The notes under the pieces were generated by a model, which was not told where the DNA came from, searched no databases, and saw only the letters and a program-made list of their open reading frames with translations. From contig DUBO01000056.1 of NCBI GenBank assembly GCA_012960245.1, positions 104,859-168,858 on the forward strand: 64,000 nucleotides of DNA, given 5' to 3'. Within the stretch, counting starts at the first letter, position 1; each line of letters begins with the position of its first letter. The position numbers and the translations under genes are program-made. Origin of the DNA: Candidatus Binatota bacterium. GTDB taxonomy: Bacteria; Desulfobacterota; Binatia; UBA1149. Shown one piece after another: positions 44,714 to 54,900 of the stretch.

Positions 44714-45733
44714 GTGGCTATCACTGGTTTGCTTCGCGACGACAGGTTCCGTCTCCACGACCCCGGGGCGGGGCATCCCGAGCGCGCCGAACGCCTGGCG
44801 GCCCTGGACCTGTTGTTCGACGAGCCGAGGCACTCGTCGCTCGTGCGCGTCGAGGCCCGCGAGGCCAACGACGCGGAGCTGCTGGCGGTGCACGACCAGC
44901 AGCACGTTTCGCTGGTGGCCGGTAGCGCCGGCTCCGCGCTCACCCGCTTCGACGCCGACACGGTTGCCTGCAAGGATTCCTTCGAGGCCGCCCGCCTGGC
45001 CGCGGGCGGGGCCATGGCCCTGGCCGATGCCATAGTAGAGGGCCGCGTAGACAACGGTTTTGCTGCTCTCAGGCCGCCGGGGCACCACGCCGAGCGCGAT
45101 CACCCGATGGGGTTCTGCCTGTTCAACAACGTGGCCGTCGTAGCCCAGCACCTGAGACGGGTGCACGGCGTGGAGCGCGTGCTGATCGTGGACTGGGACG
45201 TCCACCACGGCAACGGCACCCAGCACCGCTTCTACGACGACCCCGGCGTTATGTACGTTTCGTTGCACCAGTACCCCTGGTATCCGGGCAGCGGCGCTTG
45301 TGGAGAAACCGGCCAGGGCCCGGGCGAGGGATTTACCGTCAATCTGCCGATGGCGGCCGGCGCCGACTGGGCCGGCTATGAGTCGGCCTTCAGGGAGGTG
45401 CTGCTGCCGGTGGCCTCTGCGTTTGATCCTGACTTCGTACTCGTGTCCGCCGGCTTTGACGCCCACCGAGACGACCCCCTGGCACAGGTTGGCCTGGACG
45501 AGCACGACTTTGCCTGCATGGCCTCGGACCTGCTTGAGCTGGCAGACAGCTCGGCCGACGGGCGTGCGATGTTGCTGCTCGAAGGCGGCTACGAGCTGGG
45601 CGCGCTGAGCCGTTCGGTGGACTCGGTGCTGGGCGTGCTCGGCGGCCAACGCGTCCGCTGGCCGGGACAGGCCGAGGCCGGCCCCGACACAGAAAAAACC
45701 AGGCAGCTTCTCGCAGCGACCTGGGGCCTGTAG
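44714..45733 (+). CDS. Histone deacetylase-family (acetoin/polyamine deacetylase-like) protein
   Basis: 339 residues, complete arginase-deacetylase fold. RPPGHHAERDHPMGFCLFNN with the catalytic His pair, DWDVHHGNGTQ with zinc ligands Asp and His, and SAGFDAHRDDPL with the third ligand. Bacterial members remove acetyl groups from polyamines, acetoin or proteins; the substrate cannot be told from sequence. Start GTG 44714; the frame begins near the natural N-terminus. Divergent from tatBC across about 110 bp and convergent with the PBP1A gene. Confidence 0.92.
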   Translation: MAITGLLRDDRFRLHDPGAGHPERAERLAALDLLFDEPRHSSLVRVEAREANDAELLAVHDQQHVSLVAGSAGSALTRFDADTVACKDSFEAARLAAGGAMALADAIVEGRVDNGFAALRPPGHHAERDHPMGFCLFNNVAVVAQHLRRVHGVERVLIVDWDVHHGNGTQHRFYDDPGVMYVSLHQYPWYPGSGACGETGQGPGEGFTVNLPMAAGADWAGYESAFREVLLPVASAFDPDFVLVSAGFDAHRDDPLAQVGLDEHDFACMASDLLELADSSADGRAMLLLEGGYELGALSRSVDSVLGVLGGQRVRWPGQAEAGPDTEKTRQLLAATWGL

Positions 45734-45745
45734 GCGTTTCCCGTT

Positions 45746-48067
45746 TCAGGGCAGCAGCGGAAAAATTTCAAGCGAGGCCGGCGCCAGCTGCTCGAGGTCG
45801 AGTTCCTCGGAATCGGCTTCGTCGATGTCCAGCCACGTCTGGTCTTCGTGCTCGGGCTCGCTGCCGCTGCGAAAACACTCGAGCCGTGGGTCTGTGTCTT
45901 GCAGGGACGCGCGCTCGCCGGTCTCGTGGTTGATCTGCACGCAGGTTATCCCCGGCGGCATTTCGAACTCCCTTACCGGCAGGCCCTCGTGCGCGCTGGT
46001 CATGTAGTCGAGCCACACCGGCGCCGCCACCCGTCCGCCGGTGCCGCGGGTACCGATCTCGCGGCTGTCGTCGTAGCCCACCCATACGCCCGTGAGCAGG
46101 TCGGGCGTGAAGCCAACGAACCACGCGTCGCGTTGCTCGTTGGTGGTGCCGGTCTTGCCGCCCGTCGGCCGTCCCAGCGCGCGCACGCCGCGCCCGGTTC
46201 CGTTTTCGACCACGCCCCTGAGCAGTCGCGACATCAGGTAGGCCGTCTGCTCGGTGAGCACGCGCACGGGCTCGGGCAGGTTTTCTTCGAGCACGTAGCC
46301 GCGTGAGTCTTCAACCCTGGTTATGAAAACCGGCTCGTGCAGGATGCCGCCGTCGGCAAAGGGCGTGTAGGCTCGCAGCAGGTCCTTGAGCGAAACCTCC
46401 GAGGTGCCCAGGCCTATGGACAGGTTGCGGCCTATCTTGTTGGTGAAACCGAAGCGCTTTACGTAGTCGACCACGGTGTCCACGCCCAGGTCCTGTACCA
46501 CTCGCACGGTGACCACGTTGCGCGATTTCTCCAGCGCGCGCCTGAGCGTGGTGGGCCCGTAAAAGCGGCGGCTGTAGTTCTGCGGCCGCCATACGCTCAG
46601 GTGGTCTACGTACTGTATGGGTGCGTCGAGAATGACGCTGGCCGGCGTGTAGCCGTTGTCCAACGCGGCAGCGTAAACAAAGGGCTTGAAGGCCGAGCCC
46701 GGCTGTCGCCTGGCCTGGGTGGCGCGGTTGAACTCGCTCAGCGCGAAGTCAAAACCGCCGACCATGGCTTTTACCTGTCCCGTTGATGGCTCGACCGACA
46801 ACAGCGCGAGCTGCACCTGCGGTTCCTGCCGCAGCAGCAGGGTGGGCTTGTCGTCGTGCACCTCGGCTACCAGTTCAACGAGGTCGCCCACGCGGAATCC
46901 GCGCGGCGAAACGCCGGGTTTCCACTCCAGCCCGGCCACGTCGATGGCCGACTGCTGGGGACCCACGGCCACCCTGATGATGTCGCCGTTGACGGCCACG
47001 ACCACGCCCTCGTAGTCTCCGTTTTCGTTGAGCGTCTCCAGGGATTCGTCGGCGCGGTCGGCGGCCAGGCGCTTATCGAGTTCGTCGGCCTCCAGGTGTC
47101 CCACCGGCCCGTGGTAGCCCAGCAGCACGTCGATGTTGTAGGCGCCGTCGCGCACGGCCCGTTCGGCCGCCGCCTGCATGTCCAGGTCCATGCTCGTGTA
47201 GACCTCGAAACCCTTGTGGTAGGTAGCTTCGCGCCCGTAGGCTTCGGCCAGGTAGCGGCGCACGTACTCGGTGTAGTAGCTGCCCACCTTGCCGGCCCGC
47301 TTGCCCCTGGGCTGGACCTCGGCGTGGTGGCTGCTGGCCGAAGCGTAGGTGCGCGTGTCGATAAAACCTTCTTCGTGCATGCGCCTGAGCACGTAGAGTT
47401 GTCGCTTGCGCGCGCCCTCGGGGTTGCGCGTGGGTGAGTAGCGGCTGGGAGCCTGCGGCAGCCCGGCCAGCAGGGCCGCTTCGCCGGCGTTGAGCTCGGC
47501 TACTTCCTTGCCGAAGTAAGAACGCGCCGCTGCGCCCACACCGTAGTTGCCGTCGCCGAGGTAGATCTCGTTGAGGTAGAGGTAGAGGATCTCGTCCTTG
47601 CTCAGCTCTTTCTCGAGCCTGAGCGAGAGCATGATCTCGCGCAGCTTGCGGCGGTAGCTGCGCTCGGGAGACAATACCAGCGATTTGACCACCTGCTGGG
47701 TTATGGTGCTGCCGCCCTGTACGACGGTGCCCGCCTTGAGGTTGGCAAGGAAGGCCCGCGCGATACCACGCGGGTCGATGCCACGGTGGCGTCGGAAGTC
47801 GGAGTCCTCGGCTGCAATGAAGGCGTTCTGTACCAGCGGCGTGATGTCGTTGACGGCCACCAGGTAGCGTTTCTGAAAATAAAACTCGTCGACCAGGCGC
47901 TTGTCGTGGGTGTAAACGCGGGTCGCTACCGGCGGGCGGTAGTCGAGCAGGCCGTCCATGGGTGGCAGCTGCGTCCAGTACTGCTGGTATAGTATCGACC
48001 CCAGCACGCCGGCAGCTCCGCCCAGGGTTATGGCGAGCAAGGCAAGAATCCATCGTAAACGTTTCAC
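45746..48067 (-). CDS. mrcA: Penicillin-binding protein 1A (bifunctional)
   Basis: 773 residues. N-terminal membrane anchor (RWILALLAITLGGAAGVLG). Glycosyltransferase GT51 domain with catalytic Glu in EDSDFRRHRGIDPRG, GGSTITQQVVK and RKLREIMLSLRLE. The transpeptidase domain has the nucleophile Ser in RQPGSAFKPFVYAAAL and the KTGTTNEQRDAWFVGF motif. It polymerises and crosslinks peptidoglycan in the periplasm. GTG 48067 is chosen: the membrane anchor begins there, and further upstream the frame is only a shadow of thiD. Confidence 0.94.
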   Translation of the reverse strand: MKRLRWILALLAITLGGAAGVLGSILYQQYWTQLPPMDGLLDYRPPVATRVYTHDKRLVDEFYFQKRYLVAVNDITPLVQNAFIAAEDSDFRRHRGIDPRGIARAFLANLKAGTVVQGGSTITQQVVKSLVLSPERSYRRKLREIMLSLRLEKELSKDEILYLYLNEIYLGDGNYGVGAAARSYFGKEVAELNAGEAALLAGLPQAPSRYSPTRNPEGARKRQLYVLRRMHEEGFIDTRTYASASSHHAEVQPRGKRAGKVGSYYTEYVRRYLAEAYGREATYHKGFEVYTSMDLDMQAAAERAVRDGAYNIDVLLGYHGPVGHLEADELDKRLAADRADESLETLNENGDYEGVVVAVNGDIIRVAVGPQQSAIDVAGLEWKPGVSPRGFRVGDLVELVAEVHDDKPTLLLRQEPQVQLALLSVEPSTGQVKAMVGGFDFALSEFNRATQARRQPGSAFKPFVYAAALDNGYTPASVILDAPIQYVDHLSVWRPQNYSRRFYGPTTLRRALEKSRNVVTVRVVQDLGVDTVVDYVKRFGFTNKIGRNLSIGLGTSEVSLKDLLRAYTPFADGGILHEPVFITRVEDSRGYVLEENLPEPVRVLTEQTAYLMSRLLRGVVENGTGRGVRALGRPTGGKTGTTNEQRDAWFVGFTPDLLTGVWVGYDDSREIGTRGTGGRVAAPVWLDYMTSAHEGLPVREFEMPPGITCVQINHETGERASLQDTDPRLECFRSGSEPEHEDQTWLDIDEADSEELDLEQLAPASLEIFPLLP

Positions 48068-48154
48068 GGGGGCAACGTGTAAAGGGTATCCACGGTGGGC
48101 CCTTTGGTCAACGAAGGGCTTGCGGTCTCGGTCGTCCGGGGACAGGTTCAGCCC

Positions 48155-48991
48155 GTGGGCAATCGAAATCATTTCGTGCTGGCACTGGGTGGATTCGACC
48201 CCAGCTGCGGTGCCGGGGTGCAGGCCGACCTGCGGACTTTTGAGGCCATGGGGGTGGCCGGGGTCACCGTGGTGACGGCCGTGACCGTGCAATCGGGCGG
48301 GCCGGTGCTGCGGGTTGAACCCGTGGCCGCTGATCTAGTTGCCGAACAGTTCGATGAGCTGGCCCGCTGCCTTGAGCTGACGGTGGTCAAGTGCGGGCAA
48401 TTGCCCCTGCCCGAAACCGCCGAGCTGCTGGCCTGTCGCATAGAAAGGCTGGGCCTGCCGCTTGTGCTCGACCCGGTATTTGAAGCGGGGCAGGGCGGGG
48501 CGCTGGCCACCGGGCCGGCTCGCGAGGCGGTGGTCGAGAGGCTGTTTTCGCTCAGCACCGTGCTTACCGTGAACGCGCCCGAGGCGGCGGCCTTTACGGG
48601 CGCAAAAGTCGATGACCTCGACCAGGCCGAGCGCGCCGCCGAGGCCCTGCTGGCGCGAGGGCCCCAGGCGGTGGTGGTCAAGGGGGGGCACCTGGCCGGC
48701 GACCCCGTAGACATACTCGCCACCGCGACAGGCGTATTGCGATTGCCTAACGGCCCACGACGCGGGGCGGCGTTGCACGGAACGGGTTGCGCCTTTGCCA
48801 GCGCCCTGGCGGCGGCGCTGGCGCTCGGGTTGGCAATAGAAGACGCGCCCCTCGAAGACGCAGTCCTCGAAGACGCAGTGCGGCAGGCGCAGGCCCACGT
48901 TCGCAGCTTGTTTGACGGGGCTGTCGAGCTCGCCGGCGGGGGTTCGATACGGCGGCCTCCGTCTACTACCCCCGGTTCGCAGATGGGGTGA
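48155..48991 (+). CDS. thiD: Hydroxymethylpyrimidine/phosphomethylpyrimidine kinase
   Basis: 278 residues. LALGGFDPSCGAGVQADLRTFEAMG is the ThiD substrate and nucleotide start motif, in a variant form. VVKCGQL, VLDPVFEAG, VNAPEAAAFTG, VVVKGGHL and the anion hole in HGTGCAFASALAAALALG confirm the ribokinase fold. It phosphorylates HMP and HMP-P for thiamine synthesis. GTG 48155 with AGG eight bases before it is preferred to GTG 48095, because the core strand starts there. No TPP riboswitch is seen. The C-terminus holds a 15-bp tandem repeat (L-E-D-A-V twice). Confidence 0.9.
   Translation: MGNRNHFVLALGGFDPSCGAGVQADLRTFEAMGVAGVTVVTAVTVQSGGPVLRVEPVAADLVAEQFDELARCLELTVVKCGQLPLPETAELLACRIERLGLPLVLDPVFEAGQGGALATGPAREAVVERLFSLSTVLTVNAPEAAAFTGAKVDDLDQAERAAEALLARGPQAVVVKGGHLAGDPVDILATATGVLRLPNGPRRGAALHGTGCAFASALAAALALGLAIEDAPLEDAVLEDAVRQAQAHVRSLFDGAVELAGGGSIRRPPSTTPGSQMG
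48851..48880. repeat. 15-bp tandem repeat in thiD
   Basis: Bases 48851-48865 and 48866-48880 match at 14 of 15 positions and encode L-E-D-A-V twice, in a helix near the C-terminus. Confidence 0.65.
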
Positions 48992-51453
48992 TTGTAAGCT
49001 GCCCTGCGGCTGTTGTATATTCCGCGCGGCGGGGCGTGGGCGGTTCCAGTAAAAAAAGTGGTCAAGGAAAACGTCGGCATGGTGCCGGCGAGAGTGCCCA
49101 GCTGCGCCTTCTCGAACGCATCACCGTGTTGGTCGGGCGCACCGAGGACACCCACGAGGCGCTCGAAGGCGTGGTCAAGCTGGTGGCGTCGCACATGGAC
49201 GCAGAAGTCTGCTCGCTTTACAGCCACGACGTAGAAAGCGGCAACCTGACCCTGGCCGCTACCCAGGGCCTGCCGGCCCGCAGCATAGGTAGGGTGAGCA
49301 TGGCGCGCGGCGAGGGGCTGGTCGGCCTGGTGGTCAAATCCAGCGAGCCGCTGCGAGTTGAAGACGCACTGGCCCACGAAGCCTTCAAGTTTTTTCCCGA
49401 ACTCGGCGAGGAGAAGTACCACTCCTTTCTTGGCGTGCCCGTGGGGGACGGCAGTGGCATGCTGGGCGTGCTGGTCGTGCAGTCACGGCGCCGCCGCAGG
49501 TTTACTGATGACGAGGAGCGCCTGGTTCGCGCCGTGGCCGGACACGTACATGCGGTCATGGTCAACGCCCACCTGGCCGATCAACTGCAGCGCGAAGAGG
49601 CCGAGCGCGAGCGTTATCGCAGAGGCATGGCGCGGGCCATCAAGAGGCTCGAAAGCTTCGAGAAGCAGGCCGTTGCCACGGCCGAGGAAGATGACGGGGA
49701 GAGCCCCAGGCATCTCAACGGGCAAGGTGCTTCGCCCGGTTTCGGCATGGGCCGGGCCTTCTGTGTACGCGAGCCGGCCGACCTCGAGCTGGTCGAAGAC
49801 AAGCCCGGCGGCGGCGAGTCGGTGGAGCTCAAGCGCTTCAGCGAGGCCTTGGACCGCAGCGCCGGCGAGGTGGAGCAGTCGCGCGTGCGCATGCGCATGC
49901 TGGTGCCCGAAGTGGGCGGAGCCCTTTACGAGGCCCTGAAAATGGTGCTCGAAGACCCATCTTTCTCGCGCAAGGTGGGTGAGCAGATATCCGAGGGCAT
50001 GGCCGCCGAATCGGCGCTCAAGCGGGTTATTAACGAGTATAGCGAGAGTTTCAGGAACATGGCCGACGAGTACCTCAGGGAGCGGGTGGCCGAGGTGCGC
50101 GACGTGGGCCAGAGGGTGCTGCGCAACCTGATGGGAGTACGCAGCGTGCTCGACGCCGTGAGCGACGACGCGATACTGGTGGCCCACGAACTATCACTTT
50201 CGGATCTCGCCATGGTCGATTACACGAGGCTGCGCGGTATCGTTACCGCCAGCGGTGGCACGACCTCGCACGCGGCCATACTGGCCAAGTCGCTGGAGAT
50301 ACCCACGGTGGTGGGCGTAGAGGGAGTGCTCGAGGCTTGCGGCGATGGCGATCCGATCATCGTTGATGGCAACTCGGGTGCGATCTACATACGCCCCACT
50401 GACGAGGTTGACGCTGAGTACCAACGCCTGGATGGCAACTACCGGGCCTTCCAGGAGGAGCTGTCCGACCTGCGCGACGAGCCCGCCGAGACACTGGATG
50501 GCTACAGGATATCGCTGATGGCCAACGTGGGTCTGCAGGCCGACCTGGATTTTGCCCGCGAGCATGGAGCCGAGGGCGTGGGCCTGTACCGTACTGAGCT
50601 TCCGTTTCTCTCCTACCGTGATTTTCCGGGCGAAGATGAGCAGGTAGCGCTGTACCGCAGCGTGTTCGAAAAGATAGACCCCCAGCCGGTGACCATACGC
50701 ACACTTGATCTCGGAGCCGACAAGTATCCATTCAGCGGCGAAAGGTCGCCCGAGGCTAACCCCTTCCTCGGCTGGCGGTCGATACGGATATCGCTCGAGG
50801 TTGAGAGCCTGTTCCAGGAACAGTTACGGGCCTTACTGCGCGCGGGCAGGGGCTACTCGCTGCGCGTGTTGTTTCCCATGATAACCAGCGTCGAAGAACT
50901 GCGCCGGGCCAGGGAGATCTACTCTGAGTGCGTGGCCGATCTTGAATCCGAAGGCGTGGGCCTGCCCGACGACGTTGAACTGGGTGCAATGATCGAGGTG
51001 CCGTCGGCCGTGCTGAGGGCCGACACCATCGTCAGGGAAGTCGATTTCGTGTCTATAGGCACCAACGATCTCATCCAGTACACCCTCGCCGTCGACCGCG
51101 ACAACCGCCGCGTCGCATCAATGTACCAGTCCCTGCACCCCGCCGTGCTCGAATCGGTGGCCAAGGTGGTGCAGGCGGCCCATTCTGCGGGGCGTCGGGT
51201 GGCGATGTGCGGGGAGATGGCGGGTGATCCCCTGTGTACGCTTTTTCTTCTCGGTACGGGCATCGACGAACTCAGTATGGGGCCGATTTATATCCCCGTA
51301 GTGAAGAAGCTCATACGGGCCGTCAAGCGCGAAGACGCGGAAGTAGTGGCCAAAGAGGTGCTTCGCTACGACACGGTAGAAGAAATAAAGGGATATTTGT
51401 TCTCTTCGCTGCGAGATCTCGGCCTTATAGAACTTGTCGAGACTTTTTCGTAA
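48988..51453 (+). CDS. ptsP: Phosphoenolpyruvate-protein phosphotransferase PtsP (GAF domain form)
   Basis: 821 residues. GAF domain at about 35-190 (LLERITVLVGRTEDTHEALEG, SLYSHDV, FLGVPVGDGSGMLGVLVVQS), then a helical linker. The PEP-utiliser domain has the phosphorylatable His in SGGTTSHAAILAKS near residue 427. The PEP-binding TIM barrel runs from about 510 to 800 with EGVGLYRTELPFL, GTNDLIQYTLAVDRDN and CGEMAGDP containing the catalytic Cys. PtsP drives the nitrogen-type phosphorelay. No HPr or EIIA gene is near. Start GTG 48988 overlaps the thiD stop as GTGA. Confidence 0.93.
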   Translation: MIVSCPAAVVYSARRGVGGSSKKSGQGKRRHGAGESAQLRLLERITVLVGRTEDTHEALEGVVKLVASHMDAEVCSLYSHDVESGNLTLAATQGLPARSIGRVSMARGEGLVGLVVKSSEPLRVEDALAHEAFKFFPELGEEKYHSFLGVPVGDGSGMLGVLVVQSRRRRRFTDDEERLVRAVAGHVHAVMVNAHLADQLQREEAERERYRRGMARAIKRLESFEKQAVATAEEDDGESPRHLNGQGASPGFGMGRAFCVREPADLELVEDKPGGGESVELKRFSEALDRSAGEVEQSRVRMRMLVPEVGGALYEALKMVLEDPSFSRKVGEQISEGMAAESALKRVINEYSESFRNMADEYLRERVAEVRDVGQRVLRNLMGVRSVLDAVSDDAILVAHELSLSDLAMVDYTRLRGIVTASGGTTSHAAILAKSLEIPTVVGVEGVLEACGDGDPIIVDGNSGAIYIRPTDEVDAEYQRLDGNYRAFQEELSDLRDEPAETLDGYRISLMANVGLQADLDFAREHGAEGVGLYRTELPFLSYRDFPGEDEQVALYRSVFEKIDPQPVTIRTLDLGADKYPFSGERSPEANPFLGWRSIRISLEVESLFQEQLRALLRAGRGYSLRVLFPMITSVEELRRAREIYSECVADLESEGVGLPDDVELGAMIEVPSAVLRADTIVREVDFVSIGTNDLIQYTLAVDRDNRRVASMYQSLHPAVLESVAKVVQAAHSAGRRVAMCGEMAGDPLCTLFLLGTGIDELSMGPIYIPVVKKLIRAVKREDAEVVAKEVLRYDTVEEIKGYLFSSLRDLGLIELVETFS

Positions 51454-51535
51454 GTTACAGCGTTCGCCGGGGCCGCGGGAAGGCGAAGTTCAGGGCTGAA
51501 GAGCACACTTTAGCCCGCATAATCACAGGCAGAAC

Positions 51536-51563
51536 TTGACAGTCGGCCGACTCTCACTAAGCA
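51536..51563 (+). promoter_or_regulatory. Candidate promoter of the HU/IHF-family gene
   Basis: A perfect TTGACA at 51536-51541, then a 16-base spacer to TAAGCA at 51558-51563. It would start transcription about 35 bases before the ATG at 51606. An AAGGGG ribosome site is at 51594-51599. Confidence 0.5.
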
Positions 51564-51605
51564 TGGAGCTACTAAAAAAACACGCCCTAGGTGAAGGGGA
51601 AAATC

Positions 51606-51884
51606 ATGACAAAGACACAATTGGTAGAAAAACTCGCAGACGCCACCGACTTATCGAAAGCACAGTCGGCCCAGGTGTTGGAAGAACTGTCCCAGATAAT
51701 CGTTTCGGCGGTTAAAGCTGGGGACCCGGTCAAGCTGCCGGGCCTGGGAACCTTCAAGAAGAGGGAGACCAAGGCCAGGCAGGGTCGTAATCCGCAGACC
51801 GGTGAGCCGATTCAGATCCCGGCTCGCACGAAGGCCGCTTTCAGTGTGGCCAAGGCCTTTAAAGAGGCCGTTCTCGGAGCCTGA
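51606..51884 (+). CDS. HU/IHF-family DNA-binding protein
   Basis: 92 residues. Two N-terminal helices (TKTQLVEKLADATDLSKAQSAQVLEEL), GDPVKLPGLGTFKKRETKARQGRNPQTGEPIQIPARTKAAF with the conserved Arg-Asn-Pro at the arm tip, and the C-terminal helix KAFKEAVL. It bends DNA as a dimer. HU and IHF subunits cannot be separated with confidence from this alone. ATG 51606 has AAGGGG upstream; GTG 51591 would add five residues. A hairpin terminator follows the gene. Confidence 0.95.
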   Translation: MTKTQLVEKLADATDLSKAQSAQVLEELSQIIVSAVKAGDPVKLPGLGTFKKRETKARQGRNPQTGEPIQIPARTKAAFSVAKAFKEAVLGA

Positions 51885-51890
51885 TCGATT

Positions 51891-51916
51891 GTCCCCCGGG
51901 CTCATGCCCGGGGGAC
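51891..51916. terminator. Hairpin between the HU/IHF-family and RND genes
   Basis: An 11-bp perfect stem, GTCCCCCGGGC at 51891-51901 with GCCCGGGGGAC at 51906-51916, and a four-base loop. No T tract on either side, so intrinsic termination is not certain. It lies between two convergent genes and could act in both directions. Confidence 0.6.
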
Positions 51917-51927
51917 ATATCGTGTGG

Positions 51928-54900
51928 TCAGCCTCCAGGCTGGCGTTTCTGCTTGCGGGAACGAAATCGCTCGACGATTCTATCTGTGGCCCGGTAGAAT
52001 ACCGGGACCACCATCAGCGTCAGCACCGTTGACAGGATCATTCCTGTCACCACGGCCACGCCCAACGGTCGCCTGCTCTCGGCGCCTGGACCACTGCCCA
52101 ACGCTATGGGCAGTATCCCGAATATCGTAGAAAACGCTGTCATCAGTATCGGCCGCAGGCGCACTGCTCCGGCTTCGAGTATGGCTTCGCGTATTTCTAC
52201 GCCGCGCGCACGCAGGATGTTTATGTAGTCGACCAGCAGTATCGAGTTCTTGGTCACCAGTCCCATGAGCATGATGATGCCGATGAAACTGTACATGTTC
52301 AGGGTCATGCCGGTGACCAGCAGTCCCGCGAGGGCACCGAGCACCGCCAGCGGTAGCGCCAGCATGATGGTGATGGGCTGGATAAAACTTTCGAACTGGG
52401 CGGCCAGTACAAGGTAGATGGCCATCACCGCGAACAGGAAGGTCAGCGATAGTCCGCGCGAGCCACGGGTATACTCGCGTGACTCCCCGGCAAGATCGGT
52501 GGTGAAGCCCTGCGGCAACAGGTCAGCGGCGAGTTGGGAAGTGCGTTCTATGGCCTGCCCCAGTTCCAGGTCCTCCAGGTTGGCCTCCACCACCACGGCC
52601 CTCTTGCGGTTGTAGTGTATGACTTCGCTCGGTCCCACGTCTTCGGTCACCGTGACCACGTTTTCAAGCGTCACCAGCTCGCCGCTGCTGGTCCTGACGT
52701 AGATGCCCGACAGGTCGCCGGGCGACAGGCGGTGCGCGGCTTCGAGCTGAAGGATCACGTCGTAACGCTCGTTGCCCTGCCTGAATCGCGAAACGTCGGC
52801 GCCACCGAGCAGTATGCGCAGCGAGTCGGCTATCTCCAGCGGCGATATGCCCAGGGCTGCTGCCTTTTCGCGGTCTATCTCCACGTTGAGCTGGGGCTTG
52901 TTCATCTCGAGGTCGGTGTCGACGTCGATGAAGCCGGGCTCGTCTTCGAGCGCGGTCTTCATCACCAAGGCCTGCCTGGCCAGCTCGTCAAAGTCGTTGT
53001 GCTGGATGACGAACTGCAGCGGTTTACTGCGGCGGCTGCGCTGCAGTGCGTTCGAAGTAAGAAAATACGCGTCGGCTCCGGCTATCGAGGCGGCTCTTCC
53101 CCTGAGCTCGCCCAGCACTTCGGCCATGCTGCGTTCGCGTTGGTCATGGGGCTGAAGTCCGACGAACATTATGCCGCTGTTCACCTTTCCCGGTCCGCCG
53201 CGGGTTATGGCGAGAATGGAAAAGTAGGTTGCCACTTCGGGAGTAGTGTCGAGCAGTTTTTCAACCTGTCGCTGGTAACGATCCTGGTAGTCGAGGGTCG
53301 ATCCTTCAGGGGTGCTGATAACGGCAACAAAATACCCACGGTCGTCCTGGGGCAGGAACTCTTTGCCCACTAACTTGAACAGCAGCCCGCTCACCACTAT
53401 CGCTAGCAGCAGCAGCGCCGCCAGCCAGCGTCCGTGGTTGAGCGCCCACTCGAGCGCGCGTCGGTAGCCTCTTGAAAGGGCCTCGACGTCGGAGTCGAAA
53501 CGCCGCGCCATGCTGCCCAGCACGCCCTCCCTTCGCGTCGTGCTGCCCACCGAAAGGAACCTCGAGCAGAGCATGGGCGTGAGCGTGAGCGCCACGAAAC
53601 TCGACGCGCTGACGGCCACCGCAACTGCGATGCCGAACTCGTAGAAGAACCTGCCCACCACGCCCGACATGAAGGCAATGGGCACGAATACTGCGAGCAG
53701 GGTGAGGGTGGTAGAGATGACCGCGAAGGCTATCTCACCGCTGGCAGTGATGGCCGCCTGTATGCGCGTGGCCCCGTTTTCCATGTGGCGGTATATGTTT
53801 TCCACGACGATGATCGCGTCGTCTACCACCACGCCTATCACCAGTGTCAGGGCCAGCAGGGTGAGGTTGTTTATTGAGAAATCGAGGAAGTAGAGCATCC
53901 CGAACGCGAACATGATGGCCACCGGCATCGTTATGCTCGGGATCAGCGTGGTGCGCATGCTTTGCAGGAACACAAATATGACCAGCAGCACCAGCACACC
54001 GGCCACGACCAGCGACTGCTTTACCTCGCGCACCGAGTCCTCGATGAAGCCCGACTGGTCGTAGGCGATGTCGAGTTTGTAGCCTTCGGGCAGTTGGCCG
54101 TCGAGCCGTCGGTGCAGGTCTTTTACACCCCCGGTTACCGTGAGCGTGTTCGACCCCGACTGCTTTACTATGCCCAGTCCCGAGGTGGGCGTGCCGTTGA
54201 ACCTGGCCCGGGTGCGCTCGTTGTTAAATCCGTAGCGGGCCTTGCCCACGTCACCTACTCGAACCGGGCGCCCGTTTCTCGTCGCGACCACCAGCTCCTC
54301 GAACTCTTCGGGCGAAGAAACCTCGCCGTGCGTCCGCACTACGAACTCGCGCCATTGGCCTTCCACGCGGCCCGAGGGAAGCTCGACGTTACGGGTCACC
54401 AACGCGCGCTCCACGTCGCCCACCGTGATGCCATGCGCGGCGAGCCTCGAGCGGTTCAGTTCTATGCGTATGGCCTTGCGGTTGGACCCACCCACGAGCA
54501 CGCTGCCCACGCCGGGCACACCCTGGGCCAGCGGCTTGATGACCTTGTCGACCATGTGCATGCGTTCAAAGGGGTTGCGGGTACTCGAGTGCAGGGCGAG
54601 CCACATGATGGCCTGTGCGTCGATGTCGACCTTGGATACGCGGGGCTGCTGGGCGTCTTCGGGCAGCCGCCTGCGCACGCGCGAAACCTTGTCGCGCACG
54701 TCCTGGGCGGCGGAGTCTATGTCGCGGTGGAGCTCAAACTGCAGGGTGATGCTACTGACCTGCTCGGTCGATACCGAGCGGATGAACTGCACGCCTTCTA
54801 TGCCGTTGAGTTCTTCTTCGAGCACCTCGGTGATCTCGGTTTCTACTACCTGCGCACTGGCGCCGGGCAGCACCGTGGAAACCGAGATGACCGGAAAGTC

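Noticed and set aside
48068-48154. TPP riboswitch upstream of thiD
   Set aside because: The space is under 90 bases and lacks the CUGAGA and thi-box motifs.
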